Source: Trema orientale
Lineage: Eukaryota; Streptophyta; Magnoliopsida; Rosales; Cannabaceae
NCBI GenBank assembly: GCA_002914845.1
Contig: JXTC01000032.1
Coordinates: forward strand, 248,001-312,000
Length of the DNA stretch: 64,000 nt
Direction: 5' to 3'
Of this stretch, positions 24,501 to 36,010 are shown in pieces. The notes under the pieces are model-generated. The model made no database searches. It saw only the letters and a list, made by a program, of their open reading frames with translations, and was not told the origin of the DNA. The position numbers and the translations under genes are program-made. Numbering within the stretch: the stretch's first letter is position 1; each line of letters opens with the position of its first letter.

Positions 24501-25192
24501 GATTGGATTAAAAGAATCAGTTGAATAATTAGTCTGACTCATCTTGAACTGCATGTCCTGTCCTCTCAAGCTTTTATTTTCAGTGTGATTTATGTATCTA
24601 TAATTTATTATTAAAATTTGCTTTTAAGGAGGGCTTCACAAGGCTGTGGATGCAATAGTAGTGTCCACTATTCAAGGTTTGTAACACTTGGATCAGAAAT
24701 TGAATTGGAGATTGTGCTTTTGACGTATGATATATCATATATCCCTATCTCAGGCACTGTGTGGCTGTGAAAAGAGCTTCTCAATATCACCTGCTTCAGA
24801 GGCTTTTTGGCAAAACTTCCAGCAACTAATGAATTTGATTCCCTGTTTGGCTTAGACTTTCACTCAGTGATTGGCAGCTCACATATGCATATATCTGTAA
24901 CTATATACATGCAGAAGAGCATAGGTTGCTATTAATAGTTGAGTTTATATTTAATTATTTATTTATTTTTCTAGAGTTAGAATTTAAGGTTGACACTGAT
25001 GTCCTAGCTAGCTAGCATTATGGTGGTTTTGGCCAGGCAGCCAGCTCTTCAAATAAGATCTTTAATTAACTCTGACAAGGACAGAAGGATTTTCAGTTTG
25101 ATTCATACAACCATAAGGCTCTACAATAAGTAAAAAAGAAGGAAGAACCGTAGATGTATTGAAAGAGCCAAAACCAGAGAATACAAAAACAA
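21591..25192. other. 3' flank of the BRH1-like gene and gene-free DNA
   Basis: The first few hundred bases are the likely 3' untranslated region and terminator zone. Beyond that the DNA is AT-rich with ATT and TA microsatellites (about 21788-21812, 23428-23442). A GC-richer segment at about 24625-24930 has no open frame or tRNA-like fold; I cannot assign it. No gene supported. Confidence 0.45.
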
Positions 25193-25380
25193 ATGGGTTA
25201 ATGGCACAAATGATCCTGAACTATCTAATTTGTGGCAATTTAGTCCTCAAAATTTTAATTGTAGTAATTAAATCCTAAATTTTCTGATTTATTGTAATTA
25301 GAACCTTTTATTAAAATTACAACTTATTGTTGAATTTTTGATAAAAACACACATGAGGAGCACATGATGGCTTCTGTAAG
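25193..25380. repeat. Single arm of a decayed foldback element
   Basis: Contains the series TTAATGGCACAAATGATCC, TTTAGTCCT, TAATTAAATCCT and TAATTAGAACC, the same phrase style as the arms at 31838-32372. No matching second arm lies nearby. Confidence 0.35.
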
Positions 25381-25705
25381 TGTATTTAGAAAATAATTTA
25401 GGAATTTTAAGCATAAAAATGTACAAGCATAGAAAACTTTTTCTACATTAATTTGCAGCTTCAAGAATCCTCAAAAATGCAAATGATAGATATTTTCATC
25501 TCTCCAAATCCTTATGTTCAATTTATTTTCCTTTAAATATCTATTTTTTTTATTTTCGTTTATTACCACTTTCTTGAGCTAAAATTTTCTAAATTGGGTG
25601 TGAATAATCCACAAACAAAAAATTTTTTGATGCAAAATGGTATAAACCAAATCAAAAAATTAAATGAATTTTTTTAAATAAATAATCAGTTGCATCTAAA
25701 TGATA

Positions 25706-26415
25706 CTAGAGAAGCCAATGTGAGCCAGCCCATATTCTAAAGGAAAAGCACGGTATCGACCCATATTAATATAGGCTTTGGCCAGCCAAGTAGATATAGT
25801 AGGGGCCAAGTTGGGCCTCAGCAATGGGTCCTTTGATCCAGCCTGATATGGCCCATGTTAGGCTTGTATTTAGCTATTTTATATATAATTTTAAATATCT
25901 TTCTTAATTAAAATTTTAAAAAAAATCTTAATTAAATATTTTCATTTATTTGCTTTTAATGTTATTTATTTACTTATTCAAAATTTAAAAGCGTATGAAT
26001 AGTTTTTTTTTTCTATTTTAATCTACGAAAAATAAGAGATATTATAATCACTATTAAATAGTAATACACAATAAAATTCAAAAATATGATATGAGTATAA
26101 TTGATTCGGAAAATTAAAAAATAATATAGAATAAACTTCTATACCTAGAAGAATGGAAAAGTTGCATAAGAGAAACTAGAGAAGTGAAAAAGATACTTGA
26201 AATTTAACACAAATTTAAATTAGCATATATAGGCCCATATTCGACCGGCATAGGCACAACCCGTTTAGGTACACATAAAATATGGGTTGAGCATGTGGGC
26301 CATGCTGGGCTTCTTGATAAGAAGAGAGGTCGGCCCATATTTTATATAGGTCGGGTCCATGCCTAATACAAAGCCTGTGTGACTTATCAAATGGTCAGCT
26401 TAGGCCACTTTACAT
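25706..26415. mobile_element. hAT-type non-autonomous element rich in GGCCCA motifs
   Basis: The 12-bp word atctaaatgata flanks the element at 25694-25705 and 26416-26427, which covers an 8-bp hAT-style target duplication. The two ends are GC-richer and carry many GCCCAT, GGCCCA and CCCATATT words in both orientations (subterminal repeats), while the middle 400 bp are A/T-rich without an open frame. Terminal inverted repeats are weak. Length 710 bp. Confidence 0.6.
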
Positions 26416-26427
26416 ATCTAAATGATA

Positions 26428-26962
26428 TTGTTGTTTTTGGAATATCTTTATTCTCTTGTCAACTTTTGAAACACGAACTCCATTAGATAATATTATGCGA
26501 TGAGTGCTAAATATAACTTTTTTCTACTCTTATGTCTTATTATTTGACATATGAATTTTATTAAAAATATCTAATAGTTTAATAATGTTATAAAGTATAA
26601 TAAAACTAAAGTTTATATGTCAAACAATAAGACATGAAGGTGAAAAATGTGTGCATTTAGCACTCCTATTAAATAGTCAAGTTCTCCATGTTTAGAGATA
26701 ATAGAGTTTTAGCAGTCAAATCAGTAATAGTTAATAGGGTTTAACATAAAATAAAATAGAGAAAAATGAGAACAGTGGTCATTTTGTCAATATATTTCTC
26801 ATATGCCAAGTTCATTGACTGACACGTGCCTTTTTTATCTATTAACATAATTGACTTTCTCATTATTTACAATATTATCACTCATTTCATCCATATATCA
26901 GTTAATAAACCAAGTGTTAAGTAGACAAATTGAATCTTACTAACATTTCTCAAATATAAAAA
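26428..26962. other. Gene-free stretch
   Basis: AT-rich DNA. An inverted pair around AACACGAACTCC...TGAGTGCTAAATATA and TGTGTGCATTTAGCACTCC suggests a further decayed MITE. No gene. Confidence 0.35.
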
Positions 26963-27312
26963 GGTTTAATTGCAAAATAATACCTTGAAATGTTGTCTTT
27001 CTGTATTTTTAATCATATCTTTTGACTTCTACAACATTATACATCAACATTTGAAATATTTGCAAATTTTTATTTCCTATGTATGAATTTGGTGATTTAT
27101 ACTGGCTATTTTAAATTATTTTCAATAATTTTAATTGTTTGTCAGTATTAATAAAATATCATCAATTCAAATTATGTGTTTAGTACAGAATTTTCATATT
27201 AATTTGGACACGAAAAGTAGATATTTACAGATATTTTAGATGTGAGGGTATAATTTTACATAGACTAAAATACAATGGTAAAATTGCAAAAGACCATAGT
27301 TATCCCACTATA
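26963..27312 (+). mobile_element. MITE family B, copy 2
   Basis: Shares with the copies at 19679 and 48331 the order TTTAATTGCAAAATAAT, AATCATATCTTTTGACT, AATTTGGTGATT, ATTTTCAATAATT, AAATATCATCAATTC, TGTGTTTAG and AAATTGCAAAAGACCATAG. Best preserved in the middle. No coding capacity. Confidence 0.6.
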
Positions 27313-27640
27313 AAATGTTGAACTATGATATTTTCTTTGCCGATAATTTATTTAGTTTTAATATTGGGATTATCGTGCAATTACAATAGTTATGATAGTA
27401 TCCAAAAGCTACGAGGACGACAAGATCATCAGCAGGCAGCAAAAGTGGGGCCCATTTGCCTAGGAATCACAGTTGTATATGGGTGGTGTGGGGCCAAAAG
27501 AATGTTCAAGTTGAACGGCGGCGTTCTACATTCTTGCCAGCGCACGTGACCTTTTTAGTGCTTGGTCTTGATCGTATACTCGTATATTCGTATTCCTACG
27601 TTATTTTTTCTCTTTTATTTTTTGAGATAATGGCATGAAT
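27313..27640. other. Gene-free stretch with a GC-richer patch
   Basis: About 27400-27560 is clearly GC-richer, with TGGGGCCC, GGGTGGTGTGGGGCC and a GCACGTGAC G-box-like word. The open frames over it show no known domain. It looks like promoter-type DNA or the relic of a gene end, but nothing adjacent supports a gene. Confidence 0.3.
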
Positions 27641-27960
27641 ATTTATAAGAAACGGCCCTTTTTCAGATTAAATTTAAAAATGGCTATTTTTTAAATCTCT
27701 TTGATAAATGGCCATTTTATAATTTTATTTTGATAAATGATCATTTTGTAGTTGATATACTTTTTATAAAGTAAATCATTTTTTATAAAGTAGATCAATT
27801 TTTTATTTTATAAAATAGATCAATATATTTCGATATATTAAATATGAAAGACAACCATTTTTCAAATAATTCAGAAATTGATTACTTTTTAATAATATTC
27901 GAAAAATAGCCGTTCTAAAAATTATGATTCAAAATTCGACCATTTGACTAAAAAGCCCTA
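27641..27960 (-). repeat. Repeat family C, copy 1 (minus relative to copy 2)
   Basis: Contains ATTTATAAGAAACG at its left end and several ATGGCCATTTT/AAATGGC words; the same words in opposite order occur at 29862-30090 and 30123-30445. A dispersed non-coding repeat with TGGCCATTTTTCAAA as core phrase. Element boundaries are not sharp. Confidence 0.45.
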
Positions 27961-28620
27961 ATGTACATAGGTACTCCTATGTTTTGATTTATGTAATTTT
28001 TGTGGGAAATTTTGTGGTGGGTAAATATATATATATATTAGTTCAAATGTCATGACTAATGACTCCTCATTCTTATTAGCATATTAATATGTGATTTGTG
28101 AAATACAATGAAGTTCAATTTAATTTGGCGTTGAAAAGTGTTCACTTCAATAAGGATTCTCTATTACAAAAATTTTCCAATTTTATTCATAAAAAATTAT
28201 TTATTTTTTAATTTGGATGTATATTCTCAATATAACTATTTGTTTTTAGTGCATTCTCCATATGATTCATGATAAAATAGAAGTTAAATTATCGTACGAT
28301 TATATTTCGAAAAATATATATATATATATCGTACAATCATTCGTATATCAATTTTAGTTTAAGAAACACACGTTTTTCACTCATCACTTTATTAGTAACA
28401 CTTCTTGGATATGAATACCGTGTGTAAACATATTAAAAATCATATTTAAAATCAACTTAGGAGATAATTACACATCATCATTTATGCATTTTGGAATGTG
28501 AGTACCATACAATTTAAAATCACCGTTCTTACCATGCTTGGCATCGCTCTATTGGAATGTGAGTACTATACCATTTATGCATTTTCTTTAACGTATAAAA
28601 AAAAGAAAAAAAAAAGAGAA

Positions 28621-28796
28621 AGATAATATCGAGTTTACCCTTCGTTCAGGGTTAAATTTTGTTTGGTACTTCTCCTATTTTTCTCAAAAACTCACATTGA
28701 AAAAAAAAATAAAAAAAGATAACAACGAGTTTACCATTCATTCAGGGTTAAATTTTGTTTGGTACTTCTCCTATTTTTCTCCAAAACTCACATTGA
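28621..28796 (+). repeat. Tandem duplication, two units with 97-bp period
   Basis: The segment 28621-28700 recurs at 28718-28796 with a handful of differences, sharing GAGTTTACC, CATTCAGGGTTAAATTTTG-type words and TACTTCTCCTATTTTTCTC. The units are separated by an A-rich spacer. A smaller repeat (GGAATGTGAGTAC) lies just upstream at 28493 and 28555. Confidence 0.8.
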
Positions 28797-29080
28797 CATT
28801 ATGAAAAATAATAATTATAAATTAGTTCCACATCAATTGGAAAATTTATCATATATCTTTTAAAACTCTCTATAGATATAAGGTATGAAAGAATTATAGA
28901 TGATTTATTATTGTATCAATAAAAAAACCAACTCAAATTTGGACATTAATGTGAAAGAACGAAAGAAATTTCTCTAGTAGAGCTCTATTTTTGTATCTTA
29001 TAGATTTATGTGCATGTTATTTATATCTCTTCCACAGTCTTTTTCCTCACTTAGCATTATTTAAACACAATAGTTTGATC

Positions 29081-29347
29081 CAGAGGTGGAGCCAGCTCTT
29101 AAGTTCAGTGGGAGCATTAAGTCTCATAAGTGATAGTCCATAAAATTGGATGAATATAATTTTGATAGTTCATAAAATTGGATCAATATAATTTAGAGTT
29201 TTAGTATAAATTTTTTTCAATTTTCAGTGGGGCATAGAACTATTTCAACTCATTTTTAATAAAAACAAACATTTTTTTTCTTTTAAAATACATGTAAAAT
29301 TTTTTTTCCCTAAAATCCAGTAGGGGGCCCTTCTCCCTCCGCCCCTA
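29081..29347. mobile_element. hAT-type MITE with 8-bp target duplication
   Basis: Ends CAGAGGTGGAG and, on the complement of the right end, TAGGGGCGGAG form terminal inverted repeats. The 8-bp word gtttgatc flanks the element at 29073-29080 and 29348-29355, as expected of hAT transposition. 267 bp, no open frame. A longer relative with GGGTGGAGCC/CTAGCTCCGC ends lies at 45261-45806. Confidence 0.8.
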
Positions 29348-29522
29348 GTTTGATCGATTATTTACTATTATGGTTTATATGATGTTTGTTATATTGATTA
29401 TTAGAATGAAAGTGTTTTATTTGCAAAAAAAAAAAAAAAAAAACTCTATAGATATGTTGCCTTCAATTTTATTTTATTTTTATTTTTTTGGACTTTGATG
29501 TAGTTTCTTAGTATTTTTATTT

Positions 29523-29725
29523 AGATAATGTTACATATCCCAACTAGTTTACTAAAAATTTTGTACTAACACATATACCAAGTGAATTATCATTGAAACT
29601 TACTACAAATGAAACTTACCACAAATGAATTTGATATCATTCATCAATTAAATAATGACAACTCACTTACCACATGGAATGGTATTAAAAATTTAGTAAA
29701 CTTTTTCGGATGCCTAATATTATAT
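29523..29725. mobile_element. Palindromic MITE family D, copy 2
   Basis: Left end GATAATGTTACATATCCC and right end (complement) ATAATATTAGGCATCC lead into shared inner words TAGTTTACTAAAAATTTTG and TTTACTAAATTTTTAATACC, then ACACATA/CCATGTGG. The internal short frame at 29609-29815 is a chance frame across it. Confidence 0.55.
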
Positions 29726-29861
29726 TTTTTGTTTATCACATGTTGCTTTCTTTTCTTCGGTTTGAGTGTGACATGCTGCAGAGACGTGGCCCATCTCATT
29801 TTACGCCAAGCTTAGGCCCAAAGGACTTGAATTAGTGGCCCATTTGTGTTATATAACATTC

Positions 29862-30090
29862 TTTTTTCGAGCTTTTCAGTTTAATAGCTGGATTTTGGAT
29901 CACAGTTTGAAAAATGACCATTTTTCAAACACTTTAAAAAATTGCCGCATTTTGAAATTATTTGAAAATGGCCATTTCATATTTAATAGATGTATTGATT
30001 TATTTTGTATAAATTTATTAAATAGGTGTACAAAATAGATATTTTTTAAATTGATCTTAAAAAAGAACGTTTCTTATAAATACTCTTCCT
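29862..30090 (+). repeat. Repeat family C, copy 2
   Basis: Carries AAATGACCATTTTTCAAA, TTGAAAATGGCCATTTC and, at its right end, AACGTTTCTTATAAAT, the reverse complement of the left end of the copy at 27641. Non-coding. Confidence 0.5.
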
Positions 30091-30122
30091 TTTCCCTTTG
30101 GAAAGACTACTTGCATTATAAC

Positions 30123-30445
30123 AATCGGCTTCTTAGCCGAATAGTGGAATTTTAGGTCAGTGTTTTAAAAATGGCTGTTTTTCAAATACCATTAAAAAAT
30201 AGCGGAATTTACAAAAAATACCAAAATAAATTAGTTTTATAATAAACATATCAATATCACTTAATCCAAATTGATATATTTATATAACATTGGTATACTA
30301 ATAAAAAATTGTTATAATATCATAAAAATTGATATATTTTACCTAAAATTGATCTATTAAAAAAACGATTATTTAGCAAAATAAAATAAAAAAGCCATTC
30401 ATTAAATAGGTACGAAAAACGGCCATTATCACTAAAGGGCTTGAT
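30123..30445 (+). repeat. Repeat family C, copy 3
   Basis: Carries TGTTTTAAAAATGGCTG, TTTTTCAAATACCATTAAAA and AAAAACGGCCATTATC. More diverged than the copy directly upstream; the two lie in tandem orientation. Non-coding. Confidence 0.45.
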
Positions 30446-31194
30446 GTTGTTGAGCATTTCACGGGGAAAAAAAAAAAAAAAACTACAACACCACTAATGG
30501 CACATGTAATCACCATTCATGCAACATAATTTTTTTCCTATATAGTGGGAGAATCTTTAATTTCAACATTAAGGATGAGTGTTGTTAATTATTAAGATAA
30601 GCATGCGACTAAATACATACATTATCACATTAGTACATCACCACGTATATAGATGCTTTCTAGATTTTGAGGATACAACGCAATGCATTAGCTAATCTAA
30701 TGTGTTACCATGTTGGCATTGAGGTATCAGATTCGTCTATTCGACCCTGGGTAATACTATTTTATTGCCACATAAATGATGATGCATTAGATTTGAACTT
30801 TTAATTAGGAAAGTATACAAAATCAAAAAAGGCTCCTTAAAGAAATACAAGTCTAGAATACCAAAAAATAAAAAATTCCGGATGACCCAATTTATTAGAA
30901 AGATTCCAGACAGCTTATTCAAATAACTTGATTAGTTACCTAAGTGCATTTGATAGATTTAGATTTTGAAGAGGCAAAACCTCCTCGAGTGATAAAAGTG
31001 GTATTTTTCTCAATATATCAGGGACTTTTTTTCTATATAAATTATCCATGATTTCCCCCAGTAAAATAAAAAAGAAAACAAAAGAAAAGATGCTGTTAGT
31101 CTTCTTTTATTTATTTATTTTTTTTGAATTTTATCACATAAAACAAAATTTCCTCAATTCTAAAAGTACCAAAAATTAAAAAGGGAAACATCCG
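30446..31194. other. Gene-free stretch
   Basis: AT-rich DNA with poly-A and TTTA runs. The small minus-strand frame at 30737-30922 has no recognisable domain. Nothing else seen. Confidence 0.4.
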
Positions 31195-31440
31195 GAAAAT
31201 TCTGAGGAAAAATATCATTTTTTGAAAGGTTTTAGAAAAATAACATTTTTAATAAATATTTAGAAAAATACAACTTTTACTTTTCAAAACTAGCATTTTT
31301 CAATGATACTTCAGATAACCGGTCAAGTTACCTTATTTAAAAGGATCTCATTAATTAACAAAAGTGATCTTTTTCTATATTTTTTTAAAAGCTGTATTTT
31401 TCTAATTAAAATCTAGGATTTTTCTTTTTTTTTTGGGGAA
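31195..31440. repeat. Decayed foldback element related to 265-640
   Basis: Arms with GGAAAAATATCATTTTTT-like, TTTAGAAAAAT and TTTTTCTAATTAAAA words in inverted order around GATAACCGGTCAAGTTACC. The phrase CTCAATTCTAAA(A/T)GTAC occurs on both sides, near 31153 and 31468, and could be remnant flanking repeats. Confidence 0.4.
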
Positions 31441-31837
31441 AAATACAATAAAAAATCAAATTTTCTCAATTCTAAATGTACTTTTGAGAGTCGTAAGAAT
31501 TTTAGGGGGCAATTTGGAGAACGACTAATTTTGTTTTTCTTTAAAATAAATATCCTTTGTAAAAGAAATATATCGTAGTGGACAGTGGACACACCTAATC
31601 TAATATATCGAACTATTTTGAGATGGGCTTGGAATTAGCCTTATAAACCAATTCACTTACATTTCTTTCCATTCCAAATAAAGTTGCATTTTTTTTTTCC
31701 CACGAAATTCTGTGACAAAAGTTGCATTAGATTTTGGTGACAAATCGTTAAAAACAGTTTAGTACAAAGGTTATAATCACTCGTTTAATTCTGTCGAATC
31801 TATAGACTATTTATATTAAAAAAAATAACTTTTAAAG

Positions 31838-32372
31838 GATTAGATATAGTACTGGTCCTTAAATTATAGTCATTGTATCACTTTGGCTCTCGAATTTTCA
31901 ATTTACATAGTAATAGTTTCTGAATTATACAATTATTACAGCAGTGGTCCATTTATCATAAACTATTAGTTTTTTTGACAGAAAATAGTCATAGACAATA
32001 CATATAATTGGGTATTATTTACTTTTATGAGTTAGAATCTCGTTTTTAGCTATAATTACTAAACTGTACGATTTGTACAAGACTCATTTCTGTTAAAAAT
32101 TTAACAGTTTGTGAAAAAAAAGGGCATTGCTGTAGTAATTACATATGCCTCGGTAGTCTATTGTGTAAGTTAAAAATTCAGAATATCATTTTTTATTACA
32201 TTGACTAAATTGTGAGCTCTGTAATGACTTATTTCTGTTAAATATTTATTAGTTTGTGACAAAAAAGATCATTATTGCAACAATTACATAATTCAAGAAT
32301 CATTACTGTATAAGTTAAAAATTTAAGAGATAAAGTGGTACTTAGGAACTATTAATATCATTAACCTTTTCT
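31838..32372. mobile_element. Foldback element with long inverted arms and an extra internal copy
   Basis: The left arm (about 31838-31995) is the imperfect reverse complement of the right arm (about 32225-32372): TCACTTTGGCTCTC/GAGATAAAGTGG, TTTTCAATTTACA/TAAGTTAAAAATT, ATAATAGTTTCTGAATTAT-like against AATTCAAGAATCATTA. A further copy of the right-arm inner part sits at about 32085-32190. No open frame. Target duplication not identified. Confidence 0.6.
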
Positions 32373-32699
32373 TTTTAGCAAAGGGGGTTAAAAAAAGAAT
32401 AAGAAGGAAATGACATTTGCACGCCAGCTGCATTGTCATAGTGTTCCATCTTTTCCATCTCCACATCAAAGTAACTAGTTATCCATAAATGTAACATTTC
32501 TCCCTTGGCTTTAGCACTGTCATGTAGGGCAAGCTTGAAATCTGTTGCTTTTTCTTATATATATATATATATTATTTCCTTTTGTTTCTTAATCGTAATT
32601 TAATATCAATACATTTTATTTTTTCAACTACAATCAATTAATCATTAAAAGAAAAAAGGGGTCCAAAAATCATTCTAGTTAAAATTTTAATTAATAATA

Positions 32700-32903
32700 T
32701 AGATAACACTATATGTCCCAATTTTTGTACTAAATTTTTTATACCAACACATATAGCATGTAAGTTGTCACCATCTAATTAGTGTATTAATATTTACCAC
32801 AAATAGAATAAATATTATCACCAATTGAATGGTGACAAATCACATACCACATGTGTTAGTATTAAAATTTTGGTACAAAAGTTAGTACCTCAAGCATTAT
32901 CCT
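32700..32903. mobile_element. Palindromic MITE family D, copy 3
   Basis: Left end AGATAACACTATATGTCCC and right end complement TAGGATAATGCTTGAGG lead into TTTTTGTACTAAATTTT and TTTTGTACCAAAATTTT, then ACCAACACATA and AATACTAACACATGTGG, so both halves repeat the same series in opposite directions. About 204 bp. Confidence 0.6.
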
Positions 32904-32999
32904 AATAATATACGCTAGCAGCAAATAATTGATGGACAATTTCTTTTAGAAATAATAGTGTATGAATTTAAATTTAAACTTCCTTTTTTCAAAATTTAT

Positions 33000-33395
33000 T
33001 GTTGCTATTTTGCATTTTATTAATTTTATTCTACACATACGGCTATTTTGAGGTTTGGATGTTATGTAATTTAAATTCTGAAGTTTAGACTCTACAAAAT
33101 TATACCTTGAGATTAAGAATTTTTGAAACTTAATACTCTGAATTGACTTTTTGAATAACTTTAACTAATAAAAGACAATAATATCGTCAAAATTAATGAA
33201 AAATATAAGGACTAATCCAGTTTTAATTAAGAATATTATTATTTTTTTAATTACTAAAATTGGTTAAAAAGTCAGTTCAGGATATTAATTTTTAAAAATT
33301 CTTAATCTCATGTTATTATTTTACAGAGTCTGAACTTCATAATTTAAATTGTAGAATACTTAAGCTTGAGGGTATTTTTTTGCATTTCACCCTTT
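33000..33395. mobile_element. Foldback MITE with arms of about 130 bp
   Basis: The arm at about 33050-33180 pairs with 33247-33378: AATTTAAATTCTGAAGTT against AACTTCATAATTTAAATT, TGAGATTAAGAATTTTT against AAAAATTCTTAATCTCA, and TGAATTGACTTTTTGA against AAAAGTCAGTTCA. Outer ends have TATTTTGCATTTTATT and TTTTTGCATTTCACCC. No coding capacity. Confidence 0.7.
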
Positions 33396-33876
33396 GTAGT
33401 ATTACAAAGGAGTACAACTTTAAAGGGATTATGTACTAATTGTTTCGTACATTAAGGTCAAGTGTACTAAAGGGACAAACATTAAGAATAATGATTGGAT
33501 TACTAAAATTTTATACTAAAAGGTTATACCAGTGATGTAGCATCATTTTTAGCCACATAACTTTAAATAGTGTAGTCTTACTTTCAAAAAATAAGTGAAC
33601 TAAATGTCACCTCATATAGTAGGAATTTTAGTTGTAAGATATTGGTATCCTAGCATTACTCCAAAAGTTGATAACGTGTGAAAAAAATAAAGAAAAAAAA
33701 AATGTAGCCTAGGACTCATTGTTGTTATTTATTTATTTTGAAAACCATGAGCGTTAAAAATTAAAACTATTACCACTTGAAAATTGACTAAAATTTATTG
33801 GAGCGTGTACAGCTAACCTTATTATAACTAAGTATATAAATGTGGTTAGAGTTTTTTTTTTTTTTTGGGGGGGGGG
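33396..33876. other. Gene-free stretch
   Basis: AT-rich sequence; a possible further decayed family D relative near 33490-33660. No gene. Confidence 0.35.
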
Positions 33877-34012
33877 AATGGAATGTGGTTAGACTTAGTG
33901 TGATTGATAATCACATTGATCTCTAACCTTTGATTTAAGGTTCAAAGTCCCATTCTTTGTGTGTGTATATATATATATATGTAAATCAATCTGTTATCAA
34001 AAGAAAACAATT
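33877..34012 (+). mobile_element. Degenerate tRNA-derived SINE-like fragment
   Basis: GGTTAGACTTAGTGTGATT resembles a decayed A-box region and AAGGTTCAAAGTCCC a B-box, about 70 bp further on, followed by a TGTGTGTATATATATA run and an A-rich end. Flanking repeats not clear. Confidence 0.35.
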
Positions 34013-35035
34013 AAACTAACAATTCAGTGTACACTCATCACTTATATTTTTTCAGCATTGATAGAGAGGAAATGAGTTTATCCTTTTTTTTTTTCTTTTT
34101 TCAAAAAAGTGTGTTAAAACTTTAATCGTCACTTTGTTTTAATTGTTTCTGGTATATGCAGTGAGAAAAGAAGTCAAGTAGTGTCCAGTGTCTAGCATGA
34201 AAAAAAGGAAGCCAAGTGTGTCTGTGGGGCCAAATATAGAACTGCACCATTTTTAATTCACAAAGAAAAAATATGGATAATAAATCACTATCATAACCTT
34301 TTTTTTTCTTTCCACCTGTCACCATATGTAACTTGTATGTTCAGTTGGAAAATTTGATCTATATATTATGGACCTTTCCTATTTAGTTTCCACATTGTAC
34401 TACTCCAAGATTCGGCCTAACCACAACTTTCCTTTTCCTCACCCATATATAATAGAATTACTTGCATTTTGTCTGACAATAACTCAAATATCATTTTGTC
34501 AAATGAATTACCTCCGGAATTGCCATCCGAAATATACTTTTGTCTTAGAGTTAACTGAAAAAAGTATCCTTATTATGTTTGGTTTTTTCGGCAATTTAAA
34601 CTCTGAATTTTGGTTTTTATAAAAAAAAAAAAAAATTATCCAAAACTCAATGTTGAGGTATTTTTTTTGCAGAAATCAAAACTCATGATTTAAATTGCAG
34701 AAAGACCAAATATAAAAGTACTTTTTTGCTGTTAGCCCTTTGTCTTAATATGAACAATCTATATTCCTAATGTGTTGCACTTACACACCGATATATATAT
34801 GATAAAGTAGGTGAAATGCACTGAAATGCGCCATTTTGATATTGAGTTTTAGAACTTTTAATAGTAATTAAGTAAATATAACAATTTTGAAAATAGAAGT
34901 GTAAAATGACTTACATACCCTTAACTCACGAGCGATAGATGTCAACAACTTGATAGAAAAATAAAAAAATAATTAAAAAAAATGAGTGTTGGGTACAAGA
35001 CAAGATGTCGGGAGTGCTAGACATAGTCAAGTTGC
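34013..35035. other. Gene-free stretch
   Basis: AT-rich DNA. Around 34545-34735 are two phrases (GGCAATTTAAACTCTGAATTT and ATGATTTAAATTGCAGAAAG) in inverted order, probably a decayed relative of the foldback at 33000. Open frames at 34122-34622 have no known domain. Confidence 0.4.
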
Positions 35036-35645
35036 TAAACAATAATGGTACGGCACAAAAAATTCGTACCAAGTACGGCGCGACACGAGGTGATCTTGGG
35101 TCGTGTTACGCACAACACGAGGTATTGAGCCGTGCCAAGTACAACATATGGTATTTGGTTGTGTCAGGCTCATGTTTTTAGGTATTATATGCCAGCACGA
35201 CACAACACAACGTTGGGTACGAGCATGACATGGCCCATAAAATGCGAAAAACGCGATAATAGATACTTAAAAAATATGTTATTTTTACTCAAAATATTAA
35301 ATAATTACTCTTAAAATTAATAATATGATGATAAATTATACTTATACTAATTACTAGAATGAAAAAATGGTTAAATGAAAATTCGTGCTAAGTCTCACAC
35401 TTAATTGATATTAAGGGATTTTGTTTTTTTGTAGGAACATGTATTAATTGGAAATTAGAAATTGATAATTAATTTTGATTTGAGTTCACTATGCCATGAA
35501 ATGGGCTTAAAAAAATACGATATGAGTACGACATGAGATGACACTTTATTCAAATGATTTGTGTCAGCCGTAATATAAAGTGTCAAGTTCTAAAGTATTT
35601 GTGAAAGGTAAGCTCACTTGTGTTTCGTGTCATGTTTAGCACGAA
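35036..35645. mobile_element. Decayed hAT-like element with CACGAC/GTCGTG subterminal repeats
   Basis: Both flanks of this block are enriched in TACGGC, GCACGAC, ACACGAGG and their complements, while the middle is AT-rich, the arrangement of non-autonomous hAT elements with subterminal repeats. Similar words occur at 54850-55064. No clear ends or target duplication. The small frame at 35132-35314 is a chance frame. Confidence 0.35.
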
Positions 35646-35649
35646 GGAA

Positions 35650-36010
35650 TATTATCATTTTTATATATTATATTTTGAGACTTTATTCAAAATTATACTT
35701 TGTATTTTGGTTATTATTAAAATTAGCCCTTAGATTTGTAATCTATTACAAATTTATATATTAACACTAATTTAAACCAGTTAATTTGCTAAGACGAGAT
35801 GCCGTTTAAAAAATTAAAAATAAAATATATAAACATTGATCTGAGAATAAATTTATTAAATCATCTTGGTAAATTAACTGCTCTAAATTAGTGTCAGGGT
35901 ATAATTTTGTAATAGATTTTAAATCTAAAGGTCAATATCTATAATAACTAAAACATAAAATATAAATTGAATAAAGTGTCAAAATATAAAGTATAGAAGT
36001 GATATTATCC
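35650..36010. mobile_element. Foldback MITE with long inverted arms
   Basis: The arm 35650-35800 pairs with 35870-36010: ATATTTTGAGACTTTATTC against GAATAAAGTGTCAAAATAT, GTAATCTATTACAAA against TTTGTAATAGATT, CACTAATTTAAACCAGTTAA against AACTGCTCTAAATTAGTG. ATTATC words mark both ends. About 360 bp, non-coding. Confidence 0.7.

Noticed and set aside
24625-24930. Possible microRNA or non-coding RNA locus
   Set aside because: GC-richer than its flanks, but I found no hairpin with a known mature miRNA sequence and no other RNA signature.
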